Origin: Lineus longissimus | Lineage: Eukaryota > Nemertea > Pilidiophora > Heteronemertea > Lineidae | DNA: 64,000 nucleotides | Reading direction: 5' to 3' | Assembly: GCF_910592395.1 (NCBI RefSeq) | Contig: NC_088309.1 | Coordinates: 23,314,599 to 23,378,598 of the forward strand | Shown: in pieces, positions 28,165 through 41,317 of the stretch | How the letters are laid out: each line of letters starts with the position of its first letter | Numbering within the stretch: the first letter of the stretch is position 1 | The notes under the pieces: model-generated | Database searches by the model: none | What the model saw: only the letters and a program-made list of their open reading frames with translations | Told to the model about the DNA's origin: nothing | Program-made: the position numbers and the translations under genes

Positions 28165-31100
28165 ATGGTGGGCAAGGATCGATTTCTCGTCGTTGTTTCT
28201 GTGTTAGAGGGTACGTTGATATCATTTTAAAGTCAATTAAAGAGTGAATGGATAAAAAAACTTCTTCAACGTTCGTAATTTTTTTGGCTTCTCTAGTAGT
28301 GCAAAATGCATGTAGTAGTCATTGTCGGATGAAAATACTATGTCCTATTTTCGGACAGAACAAAAGGGTGACTATCCCTTTAAGCTGTGTTTCTAGACTT
28401 GATGAGTGATTCGACACTGTTAGCTTAAAACAATGCAATGGTGAAACACCCTTCATAATTTCAACTAGTCTGAAATCATTAATTTATTGACATTGTCATT
28501 AGTAGGTTGACCCTAAAATTTTGTTATAAAAAATAGACCACCCTATGATCAGGCTGTTCAGTGTTACAGGGTAACAGTTGTTGCTAGTCCAGAAATTTCA
28601 TTTCTGTTGTCACTTTCTTTCTTTTAATCAACAGGTCGCAAATTCCCGAAGAGGCCGAAACACAAGCTGATCGCCGAGGCAAAGTTTGATGGGGAACTGC
28701 TTGCAACAGATCCAGTTGATCACAATGAAGAACCAGACTTTACCCAAGAGATAGCATGGGAACTTGACAAAAAAGGTCTCTCTCAGCACAGGCTGCAGAG
28801 GAGTTCCATCAAAGTCCAGTATTATGCTGTCGACGTGCAGAGCACAATGAGAGAGGCCATTGGTTATGTGATGCTTGATCTTCGGTCAGCCACAAACACA
28901 CAGGTAAATGGTGGAGATGTTAATAATCAGATAACGTAGTTTACTTCATGTAGAATCAGCTTAATTTCAAAATCATTATCATGGTCAATTGAATGAAAGT
29001 ATTATATGTTGATCGTTATTTATTGTAAAAATTCTGCATGTACAACCATGCTATGTACTATTTAACACAATGTTTTTCAGACTGCAAAATGGTATCCTCT
29101 ACTTCATGGAAAATATTCCCGCTCCAAACCTGAGGTCAGACTTGGGATCTACCTTGATGAGGATAAAAATATCCAGCCAGCTGGATTCAAGGCTAGAGCT
29201 GCTCCAGCAAGGCCTGGTAGTATGTATAATCTCTCTAAAATTAGTTGTTTGTGCTTTGATTTCACACATTGGTTTTTCATTGCAGCTCTGCATTTGACAG
29301 TATTGTAGGCCAAGTAAAACAAATGAGAAAATTAATCTTTTTGTCTTGGTACTGTGTGATTCTTCACTTTGTTTGATAGGCTTCCTATTCCTGTCTACTT
29401 TCCGATACATTTCCCTCTCTCCTTTAGCACTTCATGAATCGCCTAGTACATCTGAGAGTATCCATGGTGTTGACCCTAAACTGCTCAAGCCTGTTTTGAA
29501 CGAATCTGAAGGATTCTACCAGCTTGGACCTGTGGAAAAGAGCACAGAGAACTTCATATTGTCTGTTACTATTTCATTTGCTTCCAATTTACCACAGGTG
29601 AGAATGTAGCAAAAAATCATGTGATGCAGGTACCGTATTTTGCTGCGTATAAGGCGCAGCTTTTTGACCCAAGAAAGCCCTAAAATCGGGGGGTGCGCGT
29701 TATACAAAGGTGCGTGTTATCTATGGCCTAGCCCTAGGAAGCCACCGAATGATCACAAGATTTTTTTCCATCAACTCATTTCTTTTGACGGCTTTTTTGG
29801 CTCGCAACCAAGTCGGCGCATTTTATATTTTTGCACGAAAGAAAAATCGGGAATATCGATGCACTTTGCATAGTTCACCGATGCTAACTCGCCTGTTCTG
29901 TACGCAATACATATTAGTATCCTCATTATCATTTCAGTTACTTCTATAAATGTTTTTGAGGGTCCTTAGTGGCAATATTCTGAGCGTAGATGCGAGATAA
30001 ATCCAAATCGATAAATCAGCTGATCGTGTGCCGCCATGATTTAACATCAAAGCGAGGCTTTTACGAAGGAAAGATAGGCAGGGGGCATCTCAGAAGTTAT
30101 TATCATCATTCTGAAGATCTGATGCATTTTATTTTATTTTTTAGGTCGGCAAATACGTACCGGTATTTGTTTTGCTTTAGGAATTGGCACCCGTATTTCT
30201 ATAATAAAATTATTATCATCTGAATATAAAATAACATAAGCCTACAAGCGTAGTTATTTGTTGTTCTGTGTATTGGAATAGTCAAGGCAGAGGGCCCGAT
30301 TAGCCGATGATATCATTGAGCATGGGCTTGAATGGTAAGTATCGCAGGTCCGATATCCTTCCCAACCGATGGTTCAATTCACACTAAAAAGGTGAGAAAA
30401 TCGTAAATTTTGGCAGATGAATTAAACCAATCAAAATGATTCACACATATCACAACTAGGGGAGATTGATTAGTACAACTCATTTTATTGAAGGGTCAGT
30501 TAATTGCCCTAATTAATCATATGCAAATCTGTGGCATCACAAAAATCTACATCAGGAGCCAATTAAGGGGTATAAATAGGGGTCAAAATTACTGTTGAGA
30601 CATATCACAAGTACAAGCGAACAGGCCACGTCATAATAATCCAGAATCCACGAACAGTCAAGATGCCTCCAGTCAAGAGAAGAACGTCGTATATGAAGCC
30701 AGATTCAAGCTTAAAGTTATCGAATATGCAGAACAGCACGGGAACAGAGCCGCCGGTCGGGAGTTTGGTATCAATGAGTCTATGGTGCGAGGTTGGCGAA
30801 AGATGAAGGATGCCCTGAAGAAGACCAAGAAATCAAGGAAGACGTTCCGGGGTGACAAGGCACGCTGGCCAGCACTTGAAGATACAGTAATGGCATGGGT
30901 TACAGAGCAGAGGGCAGCTGGCAGAGGCGTCTCGACCGTTAGCATCCGATTGAAAGCAAGAACGATCGCAGACGACATGCTGATAGAGGAATTCCAAGGT
31001 GGTCCCTCCTGGTGCTTCAGGTTTATGCGACGCAAAGAACTCTCGATCCGAACCCGCACCACAGTTTGTCAGAAGTTACCAGCTGACTGGCAGGAAAAGG

Positions 31101-34100
31101 TCGACAGCTTCCAGTCATACACGAAAGACATCATCACTGAGCACAAGATCGATCTGGACCGGGTGACAAACATGGATGAGGTCCCACTGACATTCGACAT
31201 CCCCATGCATCGCACCGTTGAGAAGACCGGTGTCAACATGGTTCCAATCAAGACGACAGGCCACGAGAAAACAAGCTTCACTGTCGTCCTTGCCTGCACT
31301 GCCTCCGGAAAGAAGTTGCCACCCATGCTTATCTTCAAACGTAAGACCATCCCGAAAGAGAAGTTTCCGGCCGGTGTCTCTATCAGAGCGAACGCGAAGG
31401 GATGGATGAACGAAGCCGTCATGAACGACTGGTTGGACTCCGTGCATGTGAAGCGACCGGGCGGATTTTTCCACACGTCCAAGTCTGTTCTCGTCCTTGA
31501 TTCAATGACTGCCCACAAGACGCAGTCGGTTAAAGATCATCTCCAACGCCAGAACTCCTTGATTTCGGTAATTCCAGGAGGCCTTACGAAGCTGCTTCAA
31601 CCTTTGGATATCGCCGTAAACAAAGCGTTTAAGGACAATCTGCGTACGATTTGGGAGACTTGGATGGTTGAGGGCGAACATACGTTCACTAAGACGGGCC
31701 GCCAACGCCGTGCCAGCTACGCTGAAGTTGCCAAATGGGTATTGGAGTCGTGGACCAAAGTGAAAACGTCTTCCATTACGAATGGATTTCGAAAATCTGC
31801 GATGCTTCCCGATGCTTTGCCCGATCAACCAGAGAACGACGACGATTCTGACGATGATGAAACCGCGAATACTCTTCCGAATGTATCACCCGAGATGGCC
31901 CAGCTATTCGCAAACCTCTTCAACGATGATACTGATGACGAGGATTTTGACGGATTTACGGCCAGCGATATCGAGGATTTATAAACTATTTGAATGAACA
32001 TTTCTCCCTTTGGACTTTTCAGAACTAAGATTACTAAGTAATTACTTCATGAACAATTATGAACTATTTCTGACTGTGCATAAGATTTTCAACCCTAATC
32101 TATTGTGTACCGTAATCTACAGTGTATTCTATTGACAATTCTACACAATGACAATTTAAACGACTCATTGTTTGGTCTATTGTCCTTGATTGATGCAAAG
32201 TACCGTTTAATTACCTACCATAAACAAGGCATTGTTAAGGTGCTAATTGGCTATTGTGAATAATGGGATACTGTTTGTGTGCTATTATGTGCTGATTAAA
32301 CATCCATAACTTTATTGTGTATTTACCGGGAAATAAAAAACGTTTTTGTTTGGAAAATTTGACTTCTCTATTCTGTCGACCTATGATACAGCCCCCATAC
32401 CGTGTCAACACACGAAATTGTAGTTGAGCACAACACAGTTTTTCTCTCAATGAGAAAAGCTTTATCGGTTATATCCAGTACGAGCAAGACTACCGCTGTA
32501 GTGAGATAAGAAAGAGGAACGCAGTACAAATGTATCGGCTTTATTAGCAACTAGTATACAAGTATGTGATGCAGGGTCGGAGGTGTGTATGACCACTTTC
32601 CCTCTTCATTGTTACAACAGTCCTTTTCAACTGAAAAAGAAATAGGAAGTTCAATTTAAAAACCGGCAAAAATTGTTTATGGCCCAGTATACCCGGTACA
32701 TTGTGTATACCTGTAGTATGTAAAATGTACTGCGTGTTATACGTAGGTGCGCCTTATGTCTGGATTTTGTCTACGGACTCAATGGGTGCGCTTTATACCC
32801 CGGTGCGTTTTATACGCAGCAAAATACGGTAGTTTGAGCCCTTTTAGGCTTTTATTTGATATATTTCAGAGCCATGAATGATAATATGGGAAGAATATTA
32901 TGATGCTTTAAAACTGATGAATTTCCTATTTGTCCTGACAACACCATCTTTTTCTGGCCGTTCTCGTTGCTTCATCTCAGGACTTTATGTCATCCAAATT
33001 AGACTTAAAACGGAGTTTTCTTGTATCTGAGGTTTTGCTGGACGGCAAGCAAAAGACCCTACCATGTAAAAAACTTGAGTAGCTTGTGTTGGACTCTACC
33101 TCTGGGGAATTACAGCTATACTAATAAATTTCATTTTTTCCAGCTGATCCCAGCATCCCAACCTCTGCCATTATCTGGGAACGGCTACTTTTTCTACTAC
33201 TCTCTCCTTGGTAATGACATCACAAATGAGACATTCTTTGATCTTCTCAATCCAAATTTCCCACCAGAACGAGCTTCTGTCAAGGTCAAGAGTAACTCAG
33301 ACTTTCTGCGAGCATTTTTTGAACAACAGCCTGGAATTCAGGTGAGTGGTATTGATATAAAAATAATAAAATCCATTGATACAACTAATGAAGTCAAATC
33401 TTACCTTTGTTACAATATCTCTGTACATTTGAAGGGATGTACGTATATAAAACTTAATTGAAAGATCAGTCAATATGTTTCTGAACCCCGTGCTGGATAT
33501 GTCTCTCCCTGTCTATATGGAATTTCATTTGCCTCCTTTCAGGTCCATCTCTGCTGTGGAGATCAGTCACTTGGTAGCTGTGAAGTCCCTCTAAACACAT
33601 TACTCAAAAAAGGCAGCACTGAAATCTTCATGAAACCTGTTTTGTTGGAAGGAGCCTTTGAGGTAGGTGCACATCTTCAGAATGTTTAATAATTTGATGT
33701 TTAAATTTAAAGTCTTATCAGTCTACTGTCTGAAAATACTGTTAATGAAAATTCCTATAAAATAAAAGAAACATATTACACTGAAGTCTTATTTGCCTTT
33801 AACAGTAAAAGTTATTCTCTTTTCAGATGGCACCACCAGCAAGAGTAAAGTCCCTACTGCCTGCCTATCCAGAGGAGATGATGCCTACTGTTGGTCTGTC
33901 AGTCATGCTAAGAATGGAAGAGCAGGTAAGGCTTACTAAATTCCTCACTAGAGTGACATGACGTCTGTGGTTACAAGCAATATTAAGGCTAATTTTCACA
34001 CAAAAGCCCTTTTGTGAAATATGTTTTTGGGGGGATAAATACCCTTTTACCTCATTCCAGCACACTGAATCCAGTGTTTGCTTGTTTATCTGAATTAGAT

Positions 34101-37100
34101 CTGCTGTAATCCATATCCTCTTCCCTCGGAATACTTGCATCATCAGTGAAATCAGAAATGTTGAGATTATCCCTTTATTTTTCACAGTATATGGGTCAAG
34201 TTCCTGAAGCTATTACTCCCACCAAAACTACACCTACAAAGGAGCCACATAGCCCTCCGCAGAGACTGGAGAAACCAGCCGAGAAGAAAAAGAGCAAGAC
34301 ACCTCCCCCAGATTCCTATACAGATGAATTTGATACAAATACGGAAGGAACAGAAAATGCAGTTAGCAATATTCCAGAGGAATCTCAAGAAAGTTAGTAT
34401 TTATCTTCACTTCTGGATCATCATCGAGTTATTCAAGTTATGAAAGAAGTTCTCGGTTTTGTCGTGTCTGTGCAGGACATTATGGGTCATCTGGCATTGC
34501 CCAAGTTCAAAACATGGTTAGATGGGTCCTGTATTTCTAATTTGTGGTCAGATTGATATAAATCTATAAAACACTAATGAAAAAGACTATCTGTTACTTC
34601 AAATATTGCATTGTGCAAAATTACATCAATTTTTTTTCAAATCAGGAAAAAATGCTAAAGCAAAGAAGGAAAGCAAGAAAAAACAAGAAGCTCCTCGACA
34701 GTCTAGTCCAGGATTGGGAAACCTAAAACCAGTTCCAAGTAAGAGCACAATCGTTAATACAGTTTGCTGTCACAAGATCAGAGACTGTCTCATAGGATAT
34801 CATTTTCAATTATGATGATTTTAAGATTTCCATATTTGATGAAAAGAACATCAGGCGAGCTAACAGGGCCGTGCTTTGCTTACAGTCGTTAGGGAAATGA
34901 AATCTGTCATTTTACTTGACATAGGATTTTGAAGTTGGTCACCACTTTGTCTAGCATTTCTCTTTATTGCAGTTACGGAACAGGGTGGAAATAGCCACAG
35001 CAGCTCCAACCCGCAGTATCAGGTCCCTCCCCAGACTCATCACTTCAACTTCTCCATCGACCTGAAGACTATCAAAAACCTCGACACGACCGTCCCACTC
35101 AATGTATTCATGCGCTATGTCTATCCCTTCTTCGGAAGTTCTGCCCCTGTTATCACACATCCTACCATCGAGGTTCAGAGAGGAATGGAGGTGTCTCTAC
35201 CCCAGTCGTTCTGCGCCTTTGACTTTGCAACGTCAATGCAGCAGCTTGAGGACACGTTCCATAGGGTGCCCCTGATTGTGGAGGTCTACGATAGGGACAG
35301 GGCGAAAGGACTTGACACTCTGTTGGGAGTTGCCCAGCTTCCACTACCAAACATCATTGAAGCTGAAAAGGCTCGAGTTGCTGTAAGTATCACCTAAGTA
35401 TCCTAGCAGAAGGCAAGTCAATTGACAAGATTGTAACTTAATACCGGTAGTAAAAACATAAACTTACTAAAAAACACTGGTAAGCAGTTGACATTTGGCA
35501 GACTGGTACTATCAGGCACTTATCAAAGCTGGGGCATTGTCAGCCATCTAGAATCAAGTGACTGGGAACACTTGTTTCTCTGCTAATTGTTTTATGGTAG
35601 ACTTGACATCCTTTATCGTTATTTCTATTTCAGTGTCCAAATGGTGCTCTAGGCTGGAGGCAGGTGTTTGGGGATGTTGTCTCCATAATGGCAGCAGATG
35701 GGTACGAAATTTGCTTCAAAGTTAATTTCCAACGTCATTGATATCTGCAATATCTTGTCCTGGGTGTTATGGTCGGGGCTGATATCCTAGCAAATCGGCC
35801 CAGAAAGATGTACAACACTTCAAACTTGTCACATTGAAAAATCTGACCTAGTTTCATTTCCTTTGAATCCAAATGTGTTCAATTCTATTTCAGACAAAGT
35901 CGAAAAGTTGGCGATTTGAGCTGTAGTATGACTCTGGAGGACCTTGGAGCCATCAGTTCTCGCCACGTTACATTCCCTACATCAGAGTCTTCAAATGCTT
36001 ACTCCCTGTCTGCCGCAACACAGCAGCAGCCACAGCCAGCACCTTCAAAGGAACCTCGTGAAACCCAGGAATATCAGGCTGCCCTTGAGCTGGAAATGTG
36101 GAAAGAGGCTCAGGAAAATCTGTTTTCGAATAGGGCAAGTTGTTTACTTGTGTAAAATGACTTAAGAGGCTCAGGCCAACACCAAGGAAAATCCCAAATG
36201 CCAGGTTGCCTTACTGATGAAAAGAGGCTCACAATAGAACCTCTTAGCAAAGAGTGTATAAAGTTGATCATTGAGGTGTTTGTGTGGAGGTCTCCTGGTG
36301 TTCTTTCCTCTGCTAATAATTGTAGTGGATGTTTCTTACTCCTCCTGGTAGGACAGAGTACCTTCCTCTGGATAGTCATACTAAGTTTGTGGATCCGACC
36401 TGTCGGCTTATCAGACAATTTGCATTGAATCTATGTCCTTTGTGTGTTTCCGCAGCTGAAAGAGAAGGAGTTCCAGCACATGCGTGCCTTAGCTGACGAA
36501 TGGAAAAGACGGGACAGAGAAAGAGAACTTCTTGTCAAGAAGAAGATTGCCGAGTATACTCAACTTGAACAACAGCTGAAGAAGACGATAAGCGAATTTG
36601 AGAAAAGGGAACGTCTGCTTGGCTCCAATGAGCAGGAGGTATGCCTAGTTTACTTATTTGCTTCGTCAACAAACACGGTAATAGCAGATCTGTATAAACA
36701 GCTCACTAGAGATTTATGTGTCGGTCACTCCTGGCTTTTAAAGTGATCCCGTTGACATATGTTCAAATCTTTGACAAATTCAAAAGAGGTTCTGTAGGTA
36801 CTTGTTGGTAAGTTTCCAGGAAGTAATAATTTGAAATAGATATCATGCTCCTTTACACCATGTTGATTGAGTTTTAAAACGGTATGTAGTTGAGGGATTG
36901 GGCTTGTAAAGAATGTAATATTTTTGATTGTAGGTGTCTAGACTACGGGGCGATCTTGAACGAGAACATGAGAGGAAGATTCTGGAGATGAGAGAAGCAT
37001 CCAGACGAATGAAGGATGATTGTGAACACCTAGTCCAGTTAGAAAGGTAAAGCGGGGTGATGATTAGTGGGGTCTTGACCAGATACTTTATTCAAGTGAA

Positions 37101-38587
37101 TCAAATCTTCTTGTACTTTTTGTTTATTAGGTTGAAAGTGAATGATCTCCAGGAGCAGATATCAAGGCTTAGATCACAGCTTGATGAGGCTGACAAGAAG
37201 TACCAAGGGTTGGACAGAGAGTTCATGGTCTATCGAGAGCAGCAGAGCAGCAAGCCAGAGGTCAGGCTACAGTCGGAGATAAACTTGCTCACATTAGAGA
37301 AGGTAAGAAATTCCACCAGCAGTTTATTATCATCCAATTTTAGTTACTGTGCCCTAACTTCTCAAAAGTCTCAAAAGCCAGTTTTGGACCAAGTCAAAAG
37401 ATGTGGATAGTCATGTAACATTAAAATGCCAAGTCCATGAGTCTATAGCCATTTGATGGGAATGACACATTTTCTTTTTGGAAACTCATAAACGGTCAAC
37501 CCTTCTGCCCATTTCCTTCTTAGGTCGAATTGGAGAGAAAAATAGACTCTGTGACAAAGTCCAAGATCCACTACAAACAGCAATGGGGCCGCGCCCTGAA
37601 GGAGCTGGCCAGACTCAAGCAGAAGGAACAAGACCATGCCAAGGCTGAGCTCCTCAAGCAACAGCACGAACTGGAGCATATGAGGCTGCGATATCTTGCT
37701 GCCGAGGAGAAGGAGGTCGTCAAGACAGACATGAAGGAGCTCGAGGATATAAAAAATGAACTCAACAAGTATGTCTTCTTTGCTCTCATTCTTTAAAGAA
37801 AAAGACAATATTTGAATATGTTAGAGCTAAGGGTGGAATTCGTCTGCATTGCTTTTAACCTTGCAAATGTGTTCAAGTTAAATAAAACACATTGAAAATG
37901 TTGCTTCGAGGGCTGATAACAAAACTGGCTGGTTGTATTTTAGTGAGGGGAGAACTGATTCTGGAAAGATCAAAGATTGAGACCCTTCTATAGATGAATG
38001 TCAATGATAAGTGGTAATAGTATAACTACAAATGTAAGAAAGAGCCTTAGTCTCTGATTCTCTTTGTCTTTCTTCAGATGTCTTCAGTGTTTACAAAATG
38101 TTACAAGGTAGTCCTAACATACATGTATTCTGCATGCATGATACAAGTGCATGTTGTTGGAATAGTTTGTCTGTGTGTCAGTGTCATCTTTTTGGGGGTG
38201 GGTTTAGTTAGGGAAAAGATATTTTCAGGGTTGTCTTTCTTAAAGGTGATACTAGTTGACAGTCAGCACCATGAAGCAGGGCTATTTCACTGGTACCCTA
38301 TCATTTCACTGGTACCCTAGTCATTCATTCGATTGGCTTCATTGGTATGTTATCATTGTTTTGTTGCCTGCAGATTAAAAGAACAGGAAGCCCAACGTAA
38401 AGATGCAGATTCGCCAACAAAGGGTCAAACGGACCTAGATGTCAGTTATGATGATCATATCGCCCGGCTTATCGAGGAACGAGACACGCTACTTCGTACC
38501 GGCGTATACAGCAGCGAGGACCGCATCATTGCAGAACTGGACCGACAAATTCGGGAGGCTATTGCTACGAGCAAGACAATTAACTGA
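28165..38587 (+). CDS. CEP120: Centrosomal protein of 120 kDa (spliced gene, 993 aa)
   Basis: Daughter-centriole protein needed for centriole elongation and ciliogenesis, acting with CPAP and SPICE1 in vertebrates. Exons: 28165-28210, 28635-28903, 29081-29216, 29428-29597, 33144-33341, 33543-33662, 33827-33925, 34188-34392, 34646-34738, 34973-35382, 35634-35701, 35894-36134, 36456-36638, 36934-37046, 37131-37302, 37524-37768, 38374-38587. The total is 2982 nt, 993 aa, against about 986 in human. The N-terminal C2 domain holds [18 protein letters not shown]; further C2-type (DUF3668) domains carry [13 protein letters not shown] and [13 protein letters not shown] variable Lys/Pro/Ser linker lies around exons 8-9. 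A coiled coil runs from about residue 675 to the end ([31 protein letters not shown]). Start context AAAAATGG is good. All introns are GT-AG except intron 12, which appears to be GC-AG. Intron 4 is interrupted by a DNA transposon. Confidence 0.97.
29633..32829 (+). mobile_element. Pogo/Tigger-type DNA transposon, 3.2 kb, in CEP120 intron 4
   Basis: Terminal inverted repeats begin CCGTATTTTGCTGCGTATAA (29633 onward) and match the reverse complement ending at 32829. Both are flanked by TA (29631-29632 and 32830-32831), the target duplication of the Tc1/mariner/pogo superfamily. Subterminal GGTGCGNNTTATAC-like motifs occur at 29692-29705, 29709-29720, 32731-32742, 32746-32757, 32785-32798 and 32802-32815, mostly in one orientation; these are plausible transposase sites. 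A TATA box (TATAAATA, 30571-30578) stands about 90 bp before the transposase start and an AATAAA follows near 32333. Well-matched ends and a long open frame suggest a fairly recent insertion. Confidence 0.93.
30663..31984 (+). CDS. Pogo/Tigger-type DDE transposase, frame slip near the start
   Basis: Cuts and rejoins the element's ends. The open frame from the internal ATG at 30782 gives 400 aa. It has a CENP-B-type helix-turn-helix (about residues 22-85, with [20 protein letters not shown]) and a DDE_1 catalytic domain with candidate acidic residues D132 (NMDEVP), D240 (VLDSMTAH) and D276 ([10 protein letters not shown]), i.e. DD35D spacing. The C-terminus is very acidic, as usual in this family. 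A Brinker-like DNA-binding helix set ([21 protein letters not shown]) precedes the internal ATG in the same frame. The natural ATG is at 30663, but two extra bases in TATAT (30690-30694) put it out of frame. The copy is thus probably defective, or starts internally without its first DNA-binding helices. Confidence 0.9.
36132..36140 (+). other. CEP120: GC-type splice donor of CEP120 intron 12
   Basis: The reading frame and homology (LFSNR joined to LKEKEF, human IFENQLKQKEL) require exon 12 to end at 36134. The bases there read AGG|GCAAGT, a good match to the GC-AG donor class. No usable GT lies at a phase-compatible position beside it. Confidence 0.75.
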
Positions 38588-39260
38588 GATGATATCGCTC
38601 CAAGTAGGTTTCTTTGACATCTATGGAGCATTTAAAAGCACTTCTGTCAAACCTTGAATTTCCTTAACTAATCATGTGTTGTCAAGGGAGGATAAATAGT
38701 TTCAGTTGTTTTGCTGATGGAACGTTTCTGTCTTGAGTTGGGCAATATAAGCACAATGTTGGAAGTGACTGCTTTCCATAAACTTGAGAATATGAGCACC
38801 ACACAGCTTGAAATGTGATGCAGTTTTATATTATTAAGTAGATACTGACCGGTAACAAGCATTTAAACTAAATGAGGACATCTTGTGAATAACTGTGTGA
38901 TTTTTTGTGAGTTTTGCCTGTAATTTGGCTAAGCTATAAAGCCTAATATCCTTATTCCAGGTCTCATGCGGTTGTTGACTTTCTGATACATTCCATGACT
39001 CATAATCATATCACTTCTCTGTAAATTTGGTTTCCAATTATGCATTTATGTACATAAATTAATAGCTGTGTATAGTTTTAGTTTTCAATTGGTATATCCC
39101 CCACTTTGTAGTAGAGAGGTAGAGAAGAATGTTACTTACAACTCGGACTCGGACTGAAATGCTAGACAGGAGGGCTGGTACCCTTCTGCAAACTATTGCT
39201 CGATGCAAAATCATGTTTTTATTATCAATATTTTTATCGAAATGTAAAATTTAGAAAACC

Positions 39261-39266
39261 AATAAA
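39261..39266 (+). terminator. CEP120: Poly(A) signal of CEP120
   Basis: AATAAA about 675 bp after the stop codon; the first clear canonical signal in the downstream AT-rich leader-free sequence, so the 3' UTR likely ends near 39285. Confidence 0.6.
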
Positions 39267-39289
39267 TTGTTAGAGAATGGATATATTTT

Positions 39290-41317
39290 TGCTCTTTGCT
39301 CATTTTGAGGATGACACGGAGCAGATTCTTCAGTCAAGTTGATCACTGCCATCACATGCTGCACTCTTACGGAGGATTACTGTCTATTCCACTTGTGGTG
39401 TTGAGATATGGTATGTCTTCTACTGAACAGAAATACTTTCTTCATTCTTATGACAAAGGGAATAGAATAATTTGGACGGAGGTACCCATCCCCCTGAGTG
39501 TTGTCTAATATTGTTAGCTGCTGGAAGGATGTCAACTTGTAATAAGGGTCCCAACATTTGCCCTTTTAATGTTGCGACAGCTTTTTTGACCAATACAGAA
39601 ATTTGCCGGCAAAAAACAAGCGCATTTGTCGTGTCTTGACGTGGTCAGTGCCATTCCATCTCGAGTATTAAATATAATGGAGGACAATTGTACTAATCCA
39701 TATCAATATTCATTGTTCTTGTCCATAACTGCTGTATTCAAGCTGATGAGGCCATTGAATACATTGGCAATACATGGAGGCCATTTACCTGATGGTGTTA
39801 TAACCTATTAAAAAGAGCATTAATGTGTGGAATATCCAATGATTATTAGCCGATTAATTTGCGTGGGATGCCGGTGGTATTACCGGCATCGTTTCGCGTG
39901 GGGGAAATGTTCAGTGCTCTCTATGTTTAAAGGGTTAACAACAGTATACTTTGCCTGCTTCTGACCTACATGGCCCTTGAATATTCCTGTTGAATAGATA
40001 AACTGACATAATTCCTTTTGTCATTTTGGTCCCACATGTACACATATGCATAAATGTGACACGTGTGGAACAAGCAGTGGACTTGTAACACATGTTGGTA
40101 ATCTTCTGGAATTGACAGCTGAAATTGCCAAGGAATGATAACAAGAAGCCATGATTTTCATTACATCCAGAAGGGAGTGTCCTCATAGTATGTAATGGAT
40201 TAAAACCAATCAAAAGACACAAATCGATCACATTATTTTCAAAAGTACCATTTATTCACCATGTTCACATATTTTTTGATAATATTCTTTTTCATAAAAT
40301 ACATACATTTAGTATAAAAAATATTTTGTAGAAAATTAAGCTAAAAAGAGTAATAACTTGCATTGCATCAATTATTTTATACTTCTGCCTGAGTATACAT
40401 TGTAATGATGGAGTTGGCTGCGCAATCACTGATCAGGGATAGGGAAACTATAAGCAAGAGCCATTTCCAACAATTTGGTCGCTAGATGATGTACAGCCTG
40501 TACATCCTACGCAGGCATAAACATAAACCAGTTCATTGATGGTTTGAGTACCAGGTGGCATTAATTAACTTTACTTAAGGCATTTAGCTTTCGTTGTGTA
40601 TAATACTGTATGCGTGCTTCAGTATACAGTATTATACATCCAGCAGTAATGTCAATGTTTTCAATAACCCTGCTAAAACTGTTAAGCTGAAATGCTATAT
40701 GAAAGAGTGTTGTATGATAACTTGTCCAATACCAGTGGCACCAGCAGAAGCCAATATGACTGCTCATTGGTTGAGATCATTTTAAAGATGTGTACCGTGA
40801 CTGCTGTTATTTTACAGCTAGGACCTGTCAAGAAGTAAGTTTCAGATCTTATTGAATTCCGACTACTAATAGACGGGTCATTAAAAAAACACCTTTATGA
40901 CGAGGCACACATGACATATTCTTGTAATATTGTCCGGTCAAAAAATACCATCAAAAGAACAGAACTAACATCTAGTCCAAACTATGAGATGAGATGCAAT
41001 TAAATATGTTGTAGCATAAAATCCTACTTGATTCAATTTCGTACATAACACAAATCAATCAATCACAACAAACAAAATTTACACTATCAAAATCACAGAT
41101 TGGTTCCCTGCACTGGTTAAAGGGTAGGGAAAATTAATGCTTATTTTGTTGAATTATAAACTTGAACCTTTGGCAGAATTGTGAAGAGAGCTTGTCCGAA
41201 AGTAACATTCAATTTTAACTGCAGGCACTGTAACACAGATACTGAAATCCAAATATACTATCGACGCTTATTAACTGATTTCACGATTGAGGTCTTCTGA
41301 TGCAGGAATGAACATTT
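39290..41317. other. Convergent intergenic region CEP120 / STARD5-like
   Basis: Holds the 3' ends of both neighbouring genes. The reverse complement of TTTATT at 40249-40254 could be the STARD5-like poly(A) signal, giving a 3' UTR of about 1.1 kb. A small hairpin, GATGCCGG/CCGGCATC, lies at 39867-39890, flanked by GCGTGG on both sides. No coding potential seen. Confidence 0.5.

Noticed and set aside
31069-31518. Long minus-strand open frames opposite the transposase (up to 149 codons)
   Set aside because: Shadow frames of the plus-strand transposase, whose catalytic motifs and codon pattern are clear.
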